The notes below the pieces were generated by a model. It saw only the letters and a program-made list of their open reading frames with translations, was not told where the DNA came from and did no database searches. The position numbers were made by a program, and so were the translations under genes. From assembly GCF_001421515.1 (NCBI RefSeq), contig NZ_LMKM01000003.1, forward strand, positions 1 through 64,000: a DNA stretch of 64,000 nucleotides, in the 5' to 3' direction. Below are positions 1-8,630 of this stretch, piece after piece. Source of the stretch: Pedobacter sp. Leaf216 (GTDB taxonomy: Bacteria; Bacteroidota; Bacteroidia; Sphingobacteriales; Sphingobacteriaceae). How positions within the stretch are numbered: position 1 is the stretch's first letter; the number at the start of each line of letters is the position of its first letter.

Positions 1-63
1 CAAACGAAGTTATTCTAACAAACCGCCGTATACCGAACGGTACGTACGGTGGTGTGAGGAGAC

Positions 64-86
64 AGCAGGGAAACTAATTCCCTGCT
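64..86. terminator. Hairpin near left edge, possible terminator
   Basis: AGCAGGGAA (64-72) pairs with TTCCCTGCT (78-86) around a 5-base loop. It lies just past the 3' end of the DUF4385 gene on the minus strand. No run of T follows directly on the minus strand, so this is a candidate only. Nothing else was recognised in bases 1-96. Confidence 0.35.
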
Positions 87-96
87 TCTTACTCGA

Positions 97-558
97 TCAC
101 TGTTTTTTCTGACTGGCATATTTTTCATTTGCCTCTGCCTGTTTCCATTTTTCCCAAAATATGGAGGCCGATATAGCTTTATTTTCATCTCCGGTACCAC
201 GATCAAGCGCTATGTAGCCGTTATCTTTATCGTACTTTTTACCTCCTTTATAATTTGCATACCGCCGTGCTCGGGTATAACCCATTTGGAGGTATTTGCG
301 GGCCATATCTGCACCCACAAAATCATTTGCTTTAAGGTATTTTATAAAAAGTGCATAAATCTTTTCACTACTTTTTAGCGCAATTTCGGGCGTTTTAAAA
401 CGCCAAAACTGCCCGATTTCCGATTTATAGGGCTCACAGATTAAAACGCCCTGTTCGCCTTTGCCAACCCGATACATTTCGGGGTGTTTGCTGTAATCTA
501 TATCCGGCTTCCACGCGTATTTTGCAATGTCGAAGTTCAGGTAGCTCGGCTTATCCAT
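97..558 (-). CDS. DUF4385 family protein
   Basis: A 153-residue soluble protein recognised as DUF4385, a family of unknown function found across bacteria. The pattern is an aromatic N-terminus (YLNFDIAKYAWKPD), a central FWRFKTPEIA segment and a basic, tyrosine-rich stretch (RARRYANYKGGKKYD). There is no signal peptide or membrane segment. The ATG lies 9 bases after the stop of the 107-residue gene at 568-891, so the two are probably co-transcribed with this gene second. The family call is from memory of its sequence pattern; the function is unknown. Confidence 0.7.
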   Translation of the reverse strand: MDKPSYLNFDIAKYAWKPDIDYSKHPEMYRVGKGEQGVLICEPYKSEIGQFWRFKTPEIALKSSEKIYALFIKYLKANDFVGADMARKYLQMGYTRARRYANYKGGKKYDKDNGYIALDRGTGDENKAISASIFWEKWKQAEANEKYASQKKQ

Positions 559-567
559 GGTTGTTGT

Positions 568-891
568 TTATGCCATGTTTAAATTTTTATTCACAAACTC
601 CTGTGCACTTCTTAAATCAAAGTTCACCTGCTCTTTGGTTAAATCAGAAATTGAATTGAGCGGATCATCTGTAAATTCGCTCACTAAAGTAATTGCATCT
701 CCTCCTTCAGTTCCATCCCCGGTAATATTAAAAATGCCTTCTACGCCTTCGTTAACAAAGCTGTACTTTACTTCGAAGTTTTGTTTGCCTTCTGTAGGAA
801 TCTCGGCAATTTCTCTATACTCACGGGCCTGGATGGTTTCAAGGCCTTGTTTCACTAATTTTATCGCTTCGGTTTTTTGTTCTTCTGTCAT
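568..891 (-). CDS. Small conserved-looking hypothetical protein
   Basis: A 107-residue acidic soluble protein that I do not recognise. It has a helical N-terminus (TEEQKTEAIKLVKQGLETI), a central beta-rich part (NFEVKYSFVNEGVEGIFN) and a helical C-terminus. No signal peptide, transmembrane helix or metal motif is visible. It is the first gene of a likely two-gene minus-strand unit with the DUF4385 gene. The composition looks like a real folded protein, but no function is proposed. Confidence 0.6.
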   Translation of the reverse strand: MTEEQKTEAIKLVKQGLETIQAREYREIAEIPTEGKQNFEVKYSFVNEGVEGIFNITGDGTEGGDAITLVSEFTDDPLNSISDLTKEQVNFDLRSAQEFVNKNLNMA

Positions 892-1000
892 AACTCCATT
901 AATTAGTTTTAATATTTAACATTTAAGAAAGGCTAAAGTTTGGTTTTGGGCAGCTTGCTTGGGTAAATTAGCTGTAAGTGCATAGTAGTGAATTGCTCCC

Positions 1001-1240
1001 ACTCCGTGGTCTGTGTCCCCACAGACCACAACATTTGAGTTAGTAAGTTCCTCCGTGGTCTGTGACCCTACACACCACAAGGTTGAAGTACTAAATCGCA
1101 CCGTGGTCTGTGTCCATATGTAAATCGCACCGTAATCTGTGTCCCTGTGTAAAGCACTCCATGGTCTGTGTCCCCACAGACCACAAAACTTGAGTTAGTA
1201 AGTTCCTCCGTGGGAACACAGACCACACACCGACCACAAA
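1001..1240. repeat. GGTCTGTG hairpin repeat cluster, copy 1
   Basis: About six copies, some degenerate, of a unit around CCGTGGTCTGTGTCCCCACA occur here. The clearest are at about 1003-1033, 1050-1080 and 1150-1180, and some are followed by GAGTTAGTAAGTTCCTCCG. GTGGTCTGTG pairs with CACAGACCAC, so the better copies fold into hairpins. The same core recurs at 9484-9770. Open frames across it (for example 916-1101 on the minus strand) follow the repeat and do not look like genes. No gene was seen in 892-1349. Confidence 0.75.
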
Positions 1241-1349
1241 ATCAAACATCAATATAATAACATTTTAACTGCTTTAGGAGATACAAGTAACAAGCAGTAC
1301 ATGTTGAGCATTAAATAAACACGCTTTTCTTATGGTATTTAAATTTCCC

Positions 1350-1601
1350 TCAGTTTAAATCGTACCATTTAGGTAAGTCGATCAAATCATCTCTCCAGTT
1401 AATATCCCCATTATCATCCAGCTGGCCTGTTGAAAGGAAATCTATTTCGGGTTTGCTTTCGGCAATTTTCTTTTTAAATTCAAAAGCGTCGATCATAAGG
1501 TACTGATGGAGACGTTCTTGCTCTGATAAGCTTTGGCAAAGCAGCACCAGAACCCGCTCGCCCCTGATAGACTCTATAATTATGCTCTCCCAAATTTTCA
1601 T
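1350..1601 (-). CDS. Hypothetical small protein
   Basis: An 83-residue soluble protein, not recognised. The N-terminus is hydrophobic but lacks a signal-peptide shape. The rest has a helical stretch (LSEQERLHQYLMIDAFEFKK) and ends in an acidic, tryptophan-containing tail (NWRDDLIDLPKWYDLN). It stands alone between the hairpin repeats and the divergent glgX gene. Composition favours a real gene over a chance frame; the function is unknown. Confidence 0.5.
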   Translation of the reverse strand: MKIWESIIIESIRGERVLVLLCQSLSEQERLHQYLMIDAFEFKKKIAESKPEIDFLSTGQLDDNGDINWRDDLIDLPKWYDLN

Positions 1602-1761
1602 CTCAACTACTGTTTTATATCCCTTATTACCAGCTTAAACATAAATGGCATTATGCTTAAGCTATTGGTTATATCTGAGCAACACTTCCAAAACTAAATG
1701 GTTTATTTTTTCTGTCTATCGGTTCCGTTTAGCATAAGGGCAGGCATTTTTATATTCCAGT

Positions 1762-1771
1762 ATAAATACCC
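1762..1771 (+). promoter_or_regulatory. ATAAATACCC motif upstream of glgX
   Basis: ATAAATACCC followed by GGCA lies about 85 bases before the glgX ATG. The same ten bases, followed by CGGCA, occur about 100 bases before the small lipoprotein gene at 5469, and the ten bases recur at 11505-11514. The closely related GAAATACCCG lies upstream of the minus-strand gene at 10930. It may be a shared regulator or sigma-factor site. This is an inference from a few copies. Confidence 0.25.
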
Positions 1772-1855
1772 GGCACAGTTACGGTTTTTAATAAAAAGGC
1801 AAATGCGGCAAAACCGGGCCGAAAAGCAAGGTGTTTAAGCTAGAGATATTGGCTT

Positions 1856-3973
1856 ATGGAAAATAAATATTCAATCAAACCTGGAAAACCGTTTCCTCTG
1901 GGTGCTACCTGGACGGGCAAGGGTACTAATTTTTCGCTTTTTGCCGAGAGTGCAGAAAAGGTTGAGCTTTGCTTATATGATAATGATGGAAACGAAACGG
2001 GAAGAATAGAGCTTGTAGACCGCGACCACCATGTTTTTCATTGCTTTGTAAATGAGGTTTTGCCCGGCCAGCTTTATGGCTACCGCGTACACGGACCTTA
2101 CCTCCCTGCTGAAGGAAAACGGTTTAACCCGAATAAGTTGCTGATCGATCCATATGCCAAGGCCATTTGCTGCGGCTTAACCTGGAACAAAGCGGTATTT
2201 GGATATGATATTGATGGAGAAGATAAGGACCTTGGTTTTTCTGACCTTGATAGTGCAGCCTATGTACCCCGATCGGTAGTGGTAAACCTGGCTTATGATT
2301 GGGAAGATGATACTCCTCCCGACATTTCTTACCATCAAACGGTTATTTATGAGTTGCATGTTAAAGGCTTTAGTGAGCTCAATCCATTAATCCCCGAAGA
2401 GTTGCGTGGTACTTTTGCTGGCATTGCACATCCGGAAAGCATAAAGTATTTAAAATCGCTTGGTATTACCGCGGTTGAACTGATGCCGGTACATGAGTTT
2501 ATATCCGACGGGCATTTGCAAGACCGTGGCCTGAGTAACTACTGGGGATACAATACCATCGGGTTTTTTGCTCCCCACGAAAAATACAGTTCATCAGATG
2601 GCCGGGGCGGGCAGGTAAATGAATTTAGGGATATGGTAAAAGAACTGCATAGAAACGGGCTTGAAGTACTATTGGATGTAGTTTATAACCATACTGCCGA
2701 AGGAAACGAGCTTGGGCCAACACTTTCTTTTAAAGGGATTGACAATGAGAGTTATTACCGGTTGGAGCAAGACAATAAACGCTATTATACCGATTATACA
2801 GGTACTGGGAACACGCTTAATACCAGGATGCCTTCGGTGTTGAGGTTTATTATGGATAGCCTCCGCTACTGGGTAAAGGAAATGCATGTAGATGGTTTCC
2901 GGTTCGATTTGGCATCAACACTGGCCAGGGGGCTGCATGAGGTGGATAGGCTGGGAGCTTTTTTTGATATCATCCACCAAGACCCTGTTATTTCGCAGGT
3001 AAAACTGATTGCTGAGCCCTGGGATGTTGGTGAAGGAGGATACCAGGTAGGTAAATTTCCGCCAGGCTGGGCCGAATGGAACGGAAAATACCGCGATACC
3101 ATGCGCAGGTTTTGGAAAGGAGATGAGGGCATGGTTGGTGCGTTTGCCGAGCGCTTTATGGGTAGCCCTGATTTATACATGCAGGAGTACCGAAGGCCAA
3201 CGGCCAGTATAAATTTTATTACTGCACACGATGGTTTTACACTGAATGACCTGGTGAGTTATAATGAAAAGCATAACGAGGCCAATGGCGAAGATAACCA
3301 GGATGGCGAACAGCATAACCATTCGTGGAATTGTGGGGCAGAGGGTGCTACAGCCGATGTGCAGATCAATTACCTTCGGGATAAACAGAAGCGGAATTTT
3401 TTGGCTACACTTTTACTCTCTCAGGGCGTACCGATGATTACGGCCGGAGATGAAATGGGCAAAACTCAGAAAGGAAATAACAATGCCTATTGCCAGGACA
3501 ATGAAATTTCGTGGTTAAACTGGGCTAATATGGATGAGGAGCTGGTAGCCTTTACCCGCAAGTTAATCGCATTAAGGATTCAGCATCCGAGCCTGAGAAG
3601 GAGGGAATGGATTGTTGGCGACCGGATAGATTCTGACGGGCTTTTAGATGTAGCCTGGTTTGCCGGTAATGGCAAATTTATGGATGAGCAGAAATGGAAT
3701 GATGAACACCAGAAGTGCCTGGGCATTTTTCTGCATGGCGAAGGAATTCAGGGAACGGATGAACATGGGAACGAGGTTTCTGATTATCATTTCCTCCTTA
3801 TTTTTAATGCAGGTTTTGCTACTTCGGAATTTAAGCTTCCTGAAAGCCGGTTTAGCAAGAGTTGGGAGCTGGTGGTTTCGACAGGGGATACCAAAACATT
3901 AAAGCCGAGGTACGCAGCTGAAGAAACTGTACCTGTAGAAGAAAATAGCATATTAATATTCAGGGCAGAATAA
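1856..3973 (+). CDS. glgX: Glycogen debranching enzyme, GlgX/TreX type
   Basis: A 705-residue GH13 isoamylase-type enzyme that hydrolyses alpha-1,6 branches of glycogen and releases linear maltodextrins. An N-terminal CBM48-like module (about residues 8-130, starting PGKPFPLGATWTGKGTNFSL) precedes the barrel. Catalytic residues are visible: nucleophile D351 in GFRFDLAS, acid/base E387 in LIAEPWD and D459 in TAHDGFTLNDL, plus DVVYNHTAEG. The length is normal for the family. Linear dextrins are the substrate of TreY and TreZ, which are encoded 25 kb downstream. It stands alone, convergent with the SDR gene at 4045. No signal peptide, so cytoplasmic. Confidence 0.95.
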   Translation: MENKYSIKPGKPFPLGATWTGKGTNFSLFAESAEKVELCLYDNDGNETGRIELVDRDHHVFHCFVNEVLPGQLYGYRVHGPYLPAEGKRFNPNKLLIDPYAKAICCGLTWNKAVFGYDIDGEDKDLGFSDLDSAAYVPRSVVVNLAYDWEDDTPPDISYHQTVIYELHVKGFSELNPLIPEELRGTFAGIAHPESIKYLKSLGITAVELMPVHEFISDGHLQDRGLSNYWGYNTIGFFAPHEKYSSSDGRGGQVNEFRDMVKELHRNGLEVLLDVVYNHTAEGNELGPTLSFKGIDNESYYRLEQDNKRYYTDYTGTGNTLNTRMPSVLRFIMDSLRYWVKEMHVDGFRFDLASTLARGLHEVDRLGAFFDIIHQDPVISQVKLIAEPWDVGEGGYQVGKFPPGWAEWNGKYRDTMRRFWKGDEGMVGAFAERFMGSPDLYMQEYRRPTASINFITAHDGFTLNDLVSYNEKHNEANGEDNQDGEQHNHSWNCGAEGATADVQINYLRDKQKRNFLATLLLSQGVPMITAGDEMGKTQKGNNNAYCQDNEISWLNWANMDEELVAFTRKLIALRIQHPSLRRREWIVGDRIDSDGLLDVAWFAGNGKFMDEQKWNDEHQKCLGIFLHGEGIQGTDEHGNEVSDYHFLLIFNAGFATSEFKLPESRFSKSWELVVSTGDTKTLKPRYAAEETVPVEENSILIFRAE

Positions 3974-4044
3974 ATCTGCCTTGAATGTTAAATAAGTGAG
4001 TAAATCTATTTTGAGCAACTCCTGCTTAAACAAATACAGTGTGT

Positions 4045-5064
4045 TTAATCCTTGTGCTTTCTTAATTTCTTGTTTTCTTTTAAACGCTCATTTACACCAT
4101 CATCCACTCCGCGCCCTTCATCCATGGGTTTATAAATAGATCCGGTTGTATCAGCAGCTTTGGGTGGCATTTTTAACTGGTATTTATGCGAAATGTTACC
4201 GGTAAGGTGTTCATTAAACCTGGGGAAAACATTAGCCATAAATGATGAAAACTTAGCCTTATAACCTACAGGCACTATCTTTTTCGGGCGTAGCGATTTT
4301 CTGATCACTGCATTTACAACTTTATCGGGTTCATCCATCAGGGCCATTTTAGGCTCTACACCGCTATAATTTGCTGCGTGCCTCCACCATGGGGTATCTA
4401 CAGCCCATGGTTCTATTGTAACCACTTTAATGTTTTTGTAGCCATGCAAGCGCAACTCCTGCCCAATGGCAAGGCTAAAATTTCTTACTCCCGCTTTTGA
4501 TGCGGAATAACTGGCTTGGTAGGCCAGTGGTGTTTCACTATCTACCGAGCCCATATTAATTAATACCCCATTACCTTGTTTCATAAACTGTTTTACGGCA
4601 ACTTTACTTCCGTAAATAATGCCCTTTAAATTCACATCTATTATTCTGGCCTGGTCTTCATCAGGTATATCCCAAAACCTGCCTATTGCGCCTACTCCAG
4701 CCATGTTAATCCATACATCTATTTTTCCATATTGCTGTAATGCAGCATCGGCAACGCGCTGTACATCTTGGGCTTTGCTGATATCCATCGTTACCACCTG
4801 TGCCTTTCCACCTAATGTACGGATAGTTGTGGCAATATCTGCGAGCAATCCTGTACGCCTGGCCGCCAACACTACATTTGCCCCATAGCGGCCAAGCTCT
4901 TCTGCAATGCCACGTCCAAAACCACTCGAAGCACCAATGATCACATAGGTTTTGCCTGAAATTTTCTGCTGCCCGGCCCGGCTAACTTTCCAGGTGGAGC
5001 AGCCTGTAAGCAACAGGTTGATTATAATTGCTGCAAGAAAGAGATTGGTGTAAAATTTTTGCAT
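4045..5064 (-). CDS. Membrane-anchored short-chain dehydrogenase/reductase
   Basis: A 339-residue SDR with an N-terminal lipoprotein-like signal (LLLTGCSTWK, Cys near residue 22). The ATG at 5064 is preferred because it starts right at the signal; an in-frame upstream start would add 16 residues. The Rossmann motif is IIGASSGFGRG (a GxxxGxG pattern), and the catalytic Ser lies in NMGSVDSE with a YSASKAG Tyr-Lys motif. The last 50 residues are charged and proline-containing. An SDR with a lipobox is unusual, since NAD(P) is cytoplasmic; the segment could instead be a simple membrane anchor. Substrate unknown. Confidence 0.85.
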   Translation of the reverse strand: MQKFYTNLFLAAIIINLLLTGCSTWKVSRAGQQKISGKTYVIIGASSGFGRGIAEELGRYGANVVLAARRTGLLADIATTIRTLGGKAQVVTMDISKAQDVQRVADAALQQYGKIDVWINMAGVGAIGRFWDIPDEDQARIIDVNLKGIIYGSKVAVKQFMKQGNGVLINMGSVDSETPLAYQASYSASKAGVRNFSLAIGQELRLHGYKNIKVVTIEPWAVDTPWWRHAANYSGVEPKMALMDEPDKVVNAVIRKSLRPKKIVPVGYKAKFSSFMANVFPRFNEHLTGNISHKYQLKMPPKAADTTGSIYKPMDEGRGVDDGVNERLKENKKLRKHKD

Positions 5065-5468
5065 AACATTTAATTTATTCTGAAGGTTAATTTGTTGGCA
5101 TCTTAAATACAAAGTATCAAAGCCTTTTTTACTAAAAACACTTATGCTTTAGCCATCGTTTTGCAGCAACTTATTAACCGTGTTTATTCTTTATTAAATG
5201 TTGTAAATCACCGCTCATAATGGTAATAATCTCAAATAAATCAATGTAAGTCAATCTTTTTTGATGTTGTAAGTTTAATATACCGCCAAATTTTAGGCAA
5301 TTATTTAATGGAAGGGGTATTAGCATGTACCTGATGTTTCTTTTACCTGATTTAATGGGGATAAATACCCCGGCAAGCCTGCGGTTAACCCCTGTTTTGG
5401 CAGCATTGCCCTTTAAAACAAAACTTTTTGATTGTGTAAAGGATTTTTATTAAAACAATTTATCAGAT
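5065..5468. other. Non-coding stretch upstream of small lipoprotein gene
   Basis: No gene was seen in about 400 AT-rich bases. The only structure noted is GGGGATAAATACCCC at 5357-5371, a short palindrome that contains the ATAAATACCC motif also found upstream of glgX. It lies about 100 bases before the start at 5469, so it may be regulatory. Confidence 0.4.
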
Positions 5469-5699
5469 ATGAAAAAGCAAATATTATTCGTGGCAGCTGC
5501 ATTAATTTCAGTATTAATGGCCTGCAATTCAGAAAAACGCTCATCAGGCAGCGATTCTAGTGCTAATGATACTTCAATGAGCTCTATGAGTGCTACCGAT
5601 CCTATGCAGGATAGCACAACTACAAGCACAAGCACTGATACCACAACTACTGATACTACCAAACACGGAAGTGCAGGCACACAGCAGGCACAACAATAG
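5469..5699 (+). CDS. Small Ser/Thr/Asp-rich lipoprotein
   Basis: A 76-residue exported protein. Residues 1-19 are a lipoprotein signal (MKKQILFVAAALISVLMAC). The mature part is almost wholly Ser, Thr, Asp, Ala and Met with long Thr/Ser runs, hence disordered and hydrophilic. It starts a plus-strand series of small proteins (5469, 5797, 6222, 6496) of similar composition. I infer a stress-related envelope protein from composition and neighbourhood only. No family was recognised. Confidence 0.7.
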   Translation: MKKQILFVAAALISVLMACNSEKRSSGSDSSANDTSMSSMSATDPMQDSTTTSTSTDTTTTDTTKHGSAGTQQAQQ

Positions 5700-5796
5700 A
5701 AGTGATGGGTTGCGCGTTGGGTACAGCTACAGCAACTGGCGTTACCCCCCTTTTACCAAAGCACTGGCGTAAATTTTAAACTTAAATGATAAGAAA

Positions 5797-6062
5797 ATGG
5801 TACAGGAAAATCAATCAACCCCGGAAGAAACAGAAATTGGACAAGACGGTGGCACAGAACAGAATGCCGGACAGGACATTGGCAATGATGATACCCAGGA
5901 AAGCGGTACGCTTGGGGGACAATCTGGTAACGAACAACTCCAGATGAATCATCAGATGATTTAGAAAATACAGAAGGTACTGATGACACGCTGGAAGATG
6001 AGGAATCTGATGCGAGTGAACTCGACATCGATGAAGGCACAGGAAATCCCGGGTTGGGTTAA
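5797..6062 (+). pseudogene. Frameshifted small acidic protein gene
   Basis: From the ATG at 5797 the frame gives an acidic protein (starting MVQENQSTPEETEIGQDGG) that stops at 5962-5964 after 55 codons. The last nine residues there (LQMNHQMI and neighbours) do not fit the composition. In the -1 frame, from about 5941, the same bases continue as PDESSDDLENTEGTDD and run to ELDIDEGTGNPGLG with a stop at 6060-6062. One missing base near 5938-5941 would restore an 88-89-residue acidic protein like its neighbours. No classical slippery heptamer is present, so mutation or sequencing error is likelier than programmed frameshifting. Confidence 0.6.
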
Positions 6063-6221
6063 CCAGGCCTGAAGGTTACCAAAACCGGCTGATTTGAGTC
6101 GGGCAACATCACGTCAGCAAAGCAAATATTGCCTTGCTGACGTTATTGTGATGTGATGTACCCCGGCTCAAAATTTAATCGTGAGGTATTAAAAGATTCA
6201 TTTTGTTTTAATTTAAAGTTT

Positions 6222-6440
6222 ATGAGAAAATATATTTTTGCTTTAGTAACGGCTGCATTGATGGCCAGTGCGGGCTGCCACTCTGATCAGACAGAAAAGA
6301 ACAGCAAATCAACAGGTGCTGATTCTACTGCTCAGGATAGCAGCAGGCTTGATTCTTTTGGAGCTGATGGTAGTGCAAAAAGCATGAAGGGAACAACTGA
6401 AGATAGTACAATAATGGGGAGCCCTCCGCATAAGAATTAA
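6222..6440 (+). CDS. Small Ser/Asp-rich lipoprotein
   Basis: A 72-residue exported protein with signal MRKYIFALVTAALMASAGC and the lipobox ASAGC at residues 15-19. The mature part is hydrophilic (DQTEKNSKSTGADSTAQDSS). The ATG at 6222 begins exactly at a signal sequence, whereas the longer in-frame start at 6153 would put 23 unlikely residues before it. It resembles the lipoprotein at 5469 in size and composition, suggesting related roles. Function unknown. Confidence 0.7.
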   Translation: MRKYIFALVTAALMASAGCHSDQTEKNSKSTGADSTAQDSSRLDSFGADGSAKSMKGTTEDSTIMGSPPHKN

Positions 6441-6495
6441 CCAAGGCTGCAATTGGTTGCAAACCAGGTATGCAGCCCAATAAATAAATAAGATT

Positions 6496-6708
6496 ATGGA
6501 AAATAGTAATGGTGATGACTTAAAAGATGCATCAGAAAACGAATCACTCACACCTGTAAGGCCACCTTCAGAAGATATAATAAAAGGGGCAAGACAAGAT
6601 GATGCCATAAAAGAATTGCGAAACAACCGTTCGGCTGAAGACATAGATGAGGAAGAGCAGCACGGTACTGATCCTGGTGCTTACCCAGGCCCGCGTGATG
6701 GGGAGTAA
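6496..6708 (+). CDS. Small acidic hydrophilic protein
   Basis: A 70-residue cytoplasmic protein with no hydrophobic segment. It is rich in Asp, Glu, Asn, Pro and Gly (MENSNGDDLKDASENESL at the start, DPGAYPGPRDGE at the end). This fits an intrinsically disordered, hydrophilin-like protein. It lies 55 bases after the lipoprotein gene and ends before a strong bidirectional terminator. Similar small proteins occur at 5797, 9773, 10172, 41580 and 54682. No family was recognised; a protective role is inference. Confidence 0.65.
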   Translation: MENSNGDDLKDASENESLTPVRPPSEDIIKGARQDDAIKELRNNRSAEDIDEEEQHGTDPGAYPGPRDGE

Positions 6709-6775
6709 TATATAATGCCTTTATTGCAATTGAAGCAATTGTAAAACAAAGTAAATTGATAACTGTGAATAAATT

Positions 6776-6817
6776 GAACCTGCCCTGGTACTTAATACCA
6801 AGGCAGGTTCTTTTTTT
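6776..6817. terminator. Strong hairpin terminator between convergent genes
   Basis: GAACCTGCC (6776-6784) pairs with GGCAGGTTC (6802-6810), with an inner TGGTA/TACCA extension, and TTTTTTT follows on the plus strand. A-rich sequence on the other side lets it serve the minus-strand gene ending at 6816 as well. Confidence 0.85.
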
Positions 6818-7298
6818 ATTTTCTTTTGCAAAAATGCTTTATTACCAGTGTACCTACGGTGAGGGCAAGTGCAGCCTTGCCGATCATACCTACAGGGTTA
6901 TGCCTCAATTCTGATTTCCAGCCCCTCTCTTTAATAATATTAGGAATTGTACCTTTTTTAAAGTCATCAATAATTCCTTCCCAGGCGTTTACACGATCGG
7001 CTAAAATTAAGGGTATCCAGTGGCGATACCTATCTTCACTGTGCTTAAAAGCATACCTGCGTATTGCTCCGCTTAGTCCTGATGGCGGTGCGGAGGTTCC
7101 GAATACTACGCTGGGCTGAGGCCGCTCAGTAGATTTTAGCAGCTCAACGGTTATAGGCTGTTGCGCTGATTTTTCGTAATTGCTCCGGTTATGGTCGTCT
7201 CCGGTGTAGTTTTTAATTGGATAGGTGGGTTCGTTATCTGGATCGATATCCATTCCCCATCCCGGAATATTTTTGTAATCTTGATTTTGATTGTTCAT
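6816..7298 (-). CDS. Hypothetical protein with C-terminal membrane segment
   Basis: A 160-residue protein, not recognised. The first 60 residues are polar and probably disordered (NNQNQDYKNIPGWGMDIDPD). The middle holds a basic helical part (IRRYAFKHSEDRYRHWIPLI), and the C-terminus has a hydrophobic helix (GMIGKAALALTVGTLVIKHF), so it may be tail-anchored. The ATG at 7298 is chosen because it is 4 bases past the stop of the dehydrogenase gene at 7303. The two genes form an operon with this one second. Function unknown. Confidence 0.65.
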   Translation of the reverse strand: MNNQNQDYKNIPGWGMDIDPDNEPTYPIKNYTGDDHNRSNYEKSAQQPITVELLKSTERPQPSVVFGTSAPPSGLSGAIRRYAFKHSEDRYRHWIPLILADRVNAWEGIIDDFKKGTIPNIIKERGWKSELRHNPVGMIGKAALALTVGTLVIKHFCKRK

Positions 7299-7302
7299 AA
7301 CA

Positions 7303-8454
7303 TTAAGGTTTAGTTGATGGGATAAGTACAGTTTTAATGCATTCATCTAACTTGGATGAGAAAATCCGGTAAGCTTCCGAAATTTCTTCGAGCGGCACTC
7401 TATGGGTAATCAGGCCTTTAGGGTTAAGCCTTCCAGATTGAACATGATCGATTAAGCGTGGCAAAAGCCTTTTAACTGATGCCTGGTTTGCCCTCAGCGT
7501 AATCCCTTTGTTAAGGATGTTGCCAATTGGAACATAATTAAATGGTGGGCCATAAACGCCAACTACAGAAACAATTCCTCCTTTTTTAACTGAGTTTATT
7601 GCCCATTGCAGCGCAGTTGCTGTTCCGGCTTGCATTAAGGTTACTTTACCGGTAAAGGTTTGTAGCGTATTTCCTTCTGCTTCGCAGCCTACACAATCAA
7701 TACATACATCGGCTCCATACCAATCAGTAATTTTTTTAAGGAAAACAACAGGATCGGCCATTGATTTAAAGTTGTAAGCTTCGCACTTTGCATAATTTTT
7801 TGCAAACTCAAGGCGGTAGTCTACATGGTCGATAATGATTACCCTTGAAGGACCAAAAAACCATGCGCACCTTGCAGCCATGATACCTATTGGGCCTGCG
7901 CCGAAAACCACAACTGTATCGCCTTCTTTTATGCCTCCCATTTCTGCTGCCTGGTAACCTGTTGGAACCACATCTGTTAACAATACGGCATCATCAGGGT
8001 CCATATCAGGAGGAATTACAGTTGGGCCAACATTTGCATAGGGCACCCTTACATATTCTGCCTGCCCGCCATCAAAGCCACCGGCAGTGTGCGAGTAACC
8101 AAAAATACCCCCAACAGCGGTGGCCATGGTATTGGATTCGTGGCAGTTTCCGTAAAGGCCCTGCTTGCAGAAATTACATTTTCCACAGGCAATATTAAAA
8201 GGTACCAATACCTGATCGCCAACTTTGACATTGGTTACTAAAGGGCCAACTTCTTCTATTATACCGGTAAATTCGTGCCCAAAAGTAGAGCCTATGCGTG
8301 TATCGGGTACCATGCCATGATAAAGATGAAGATCTGAGCCACAGATGCAAGTCCTTGTAACCCGTACAATCGCATCTTCCGGATGAAGGATTTCAGGCAT
8401 TGGCCGCTCAACGGTACGTACCCGGTAAGGGCCGCGGTAGTTCATTGCTAACAT
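7303..8454 (-). CDS. Zinc-dependent alcohol dehydrogenase, formaldehyde-dehydrogenase-like
   Basis: A 383-residue medium-chain dehydrogenase. The catalytic zinc site is visible (CICGSDLHLYHG, then FGHEFTGIIEEVG), as are the four structural-zinc cysteines (CGKCNFCKQGLYGNC) and the NAD(P)-binding segment VVVFGAGPIGIMAA. Length and the PMPEIL...AIVRV start fit the glutathione-independent formaldehyde dehydrogenase (FdhA-like) branch common in stress islands. It oxidises an alcohol or aldehyde with NAD; the exact substrate cannot be read. It is first in a two-gene operon with 6816-7298. ATG at 8454 or 8445 are both possible. Confidence 0.9.
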   Translation of the reverse strand: MLAMNYRGPYRVRTVERPMPEILHPEDAIVRVTRTCICGSDLHLYHGMVPDTRIGSTFGHEFTGIIEEVGPLVTNVKVGDQVLVPFNIACGKCNFCKQGLYGNCHESNTMATAVGGIFGYSHTAGGFDGGQAEYVRVPYANVGPTVIPPDMDPDDAVLLTDVVPTGYQAAEMGGIKEGDTVVVFGAGPIGIMAARCAWFFGPSRVIIIDHVDYRLEFAKNYAKCEAYNFKSMADPVVFLKKITDWYGADVCIDCVGCEAEGNTLQTFTGKVTLMQAGTATALQWAINSVKKGGIVSVVGVYGPPFNYVPIGNILNKGITLRANQASVKRLLPRLIDHVQSGRLNPKGLITHRVPLEEISEAYRIFSSKLDECIKTVLIPSTKP

Positions 8455-8630
8455 AATTTTAAAATTTAATTTAAGTAAATGATAATTTTCTGTTGGTTAC
8501 TACACCATTTTAAGGGGTTAATTGAGAAAAAGTATTGTGTTACTTAATTAGAACATTGGTTTTTAGCAACAGGTTTGAAATTATTGAGATTGCTTGCTAA
8601 ATAAGACAATGATTATTCAAATCTGCTTAT

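Noticed and set aside
916..1101. A 61-codon minus-strand frame over the first hairpin cluster
   Set aside because: It is made almost wholly of the hairpin repeat sequence and has no start context; the codons follow the repeat.
5935..5964. Programmed -1 frameshift in the acidic gene
   Set aside because: There is no X-XXY-YYZ slippery sequence and no downstream pseudoknot or stem; the two halves also overlap with no functional reason.
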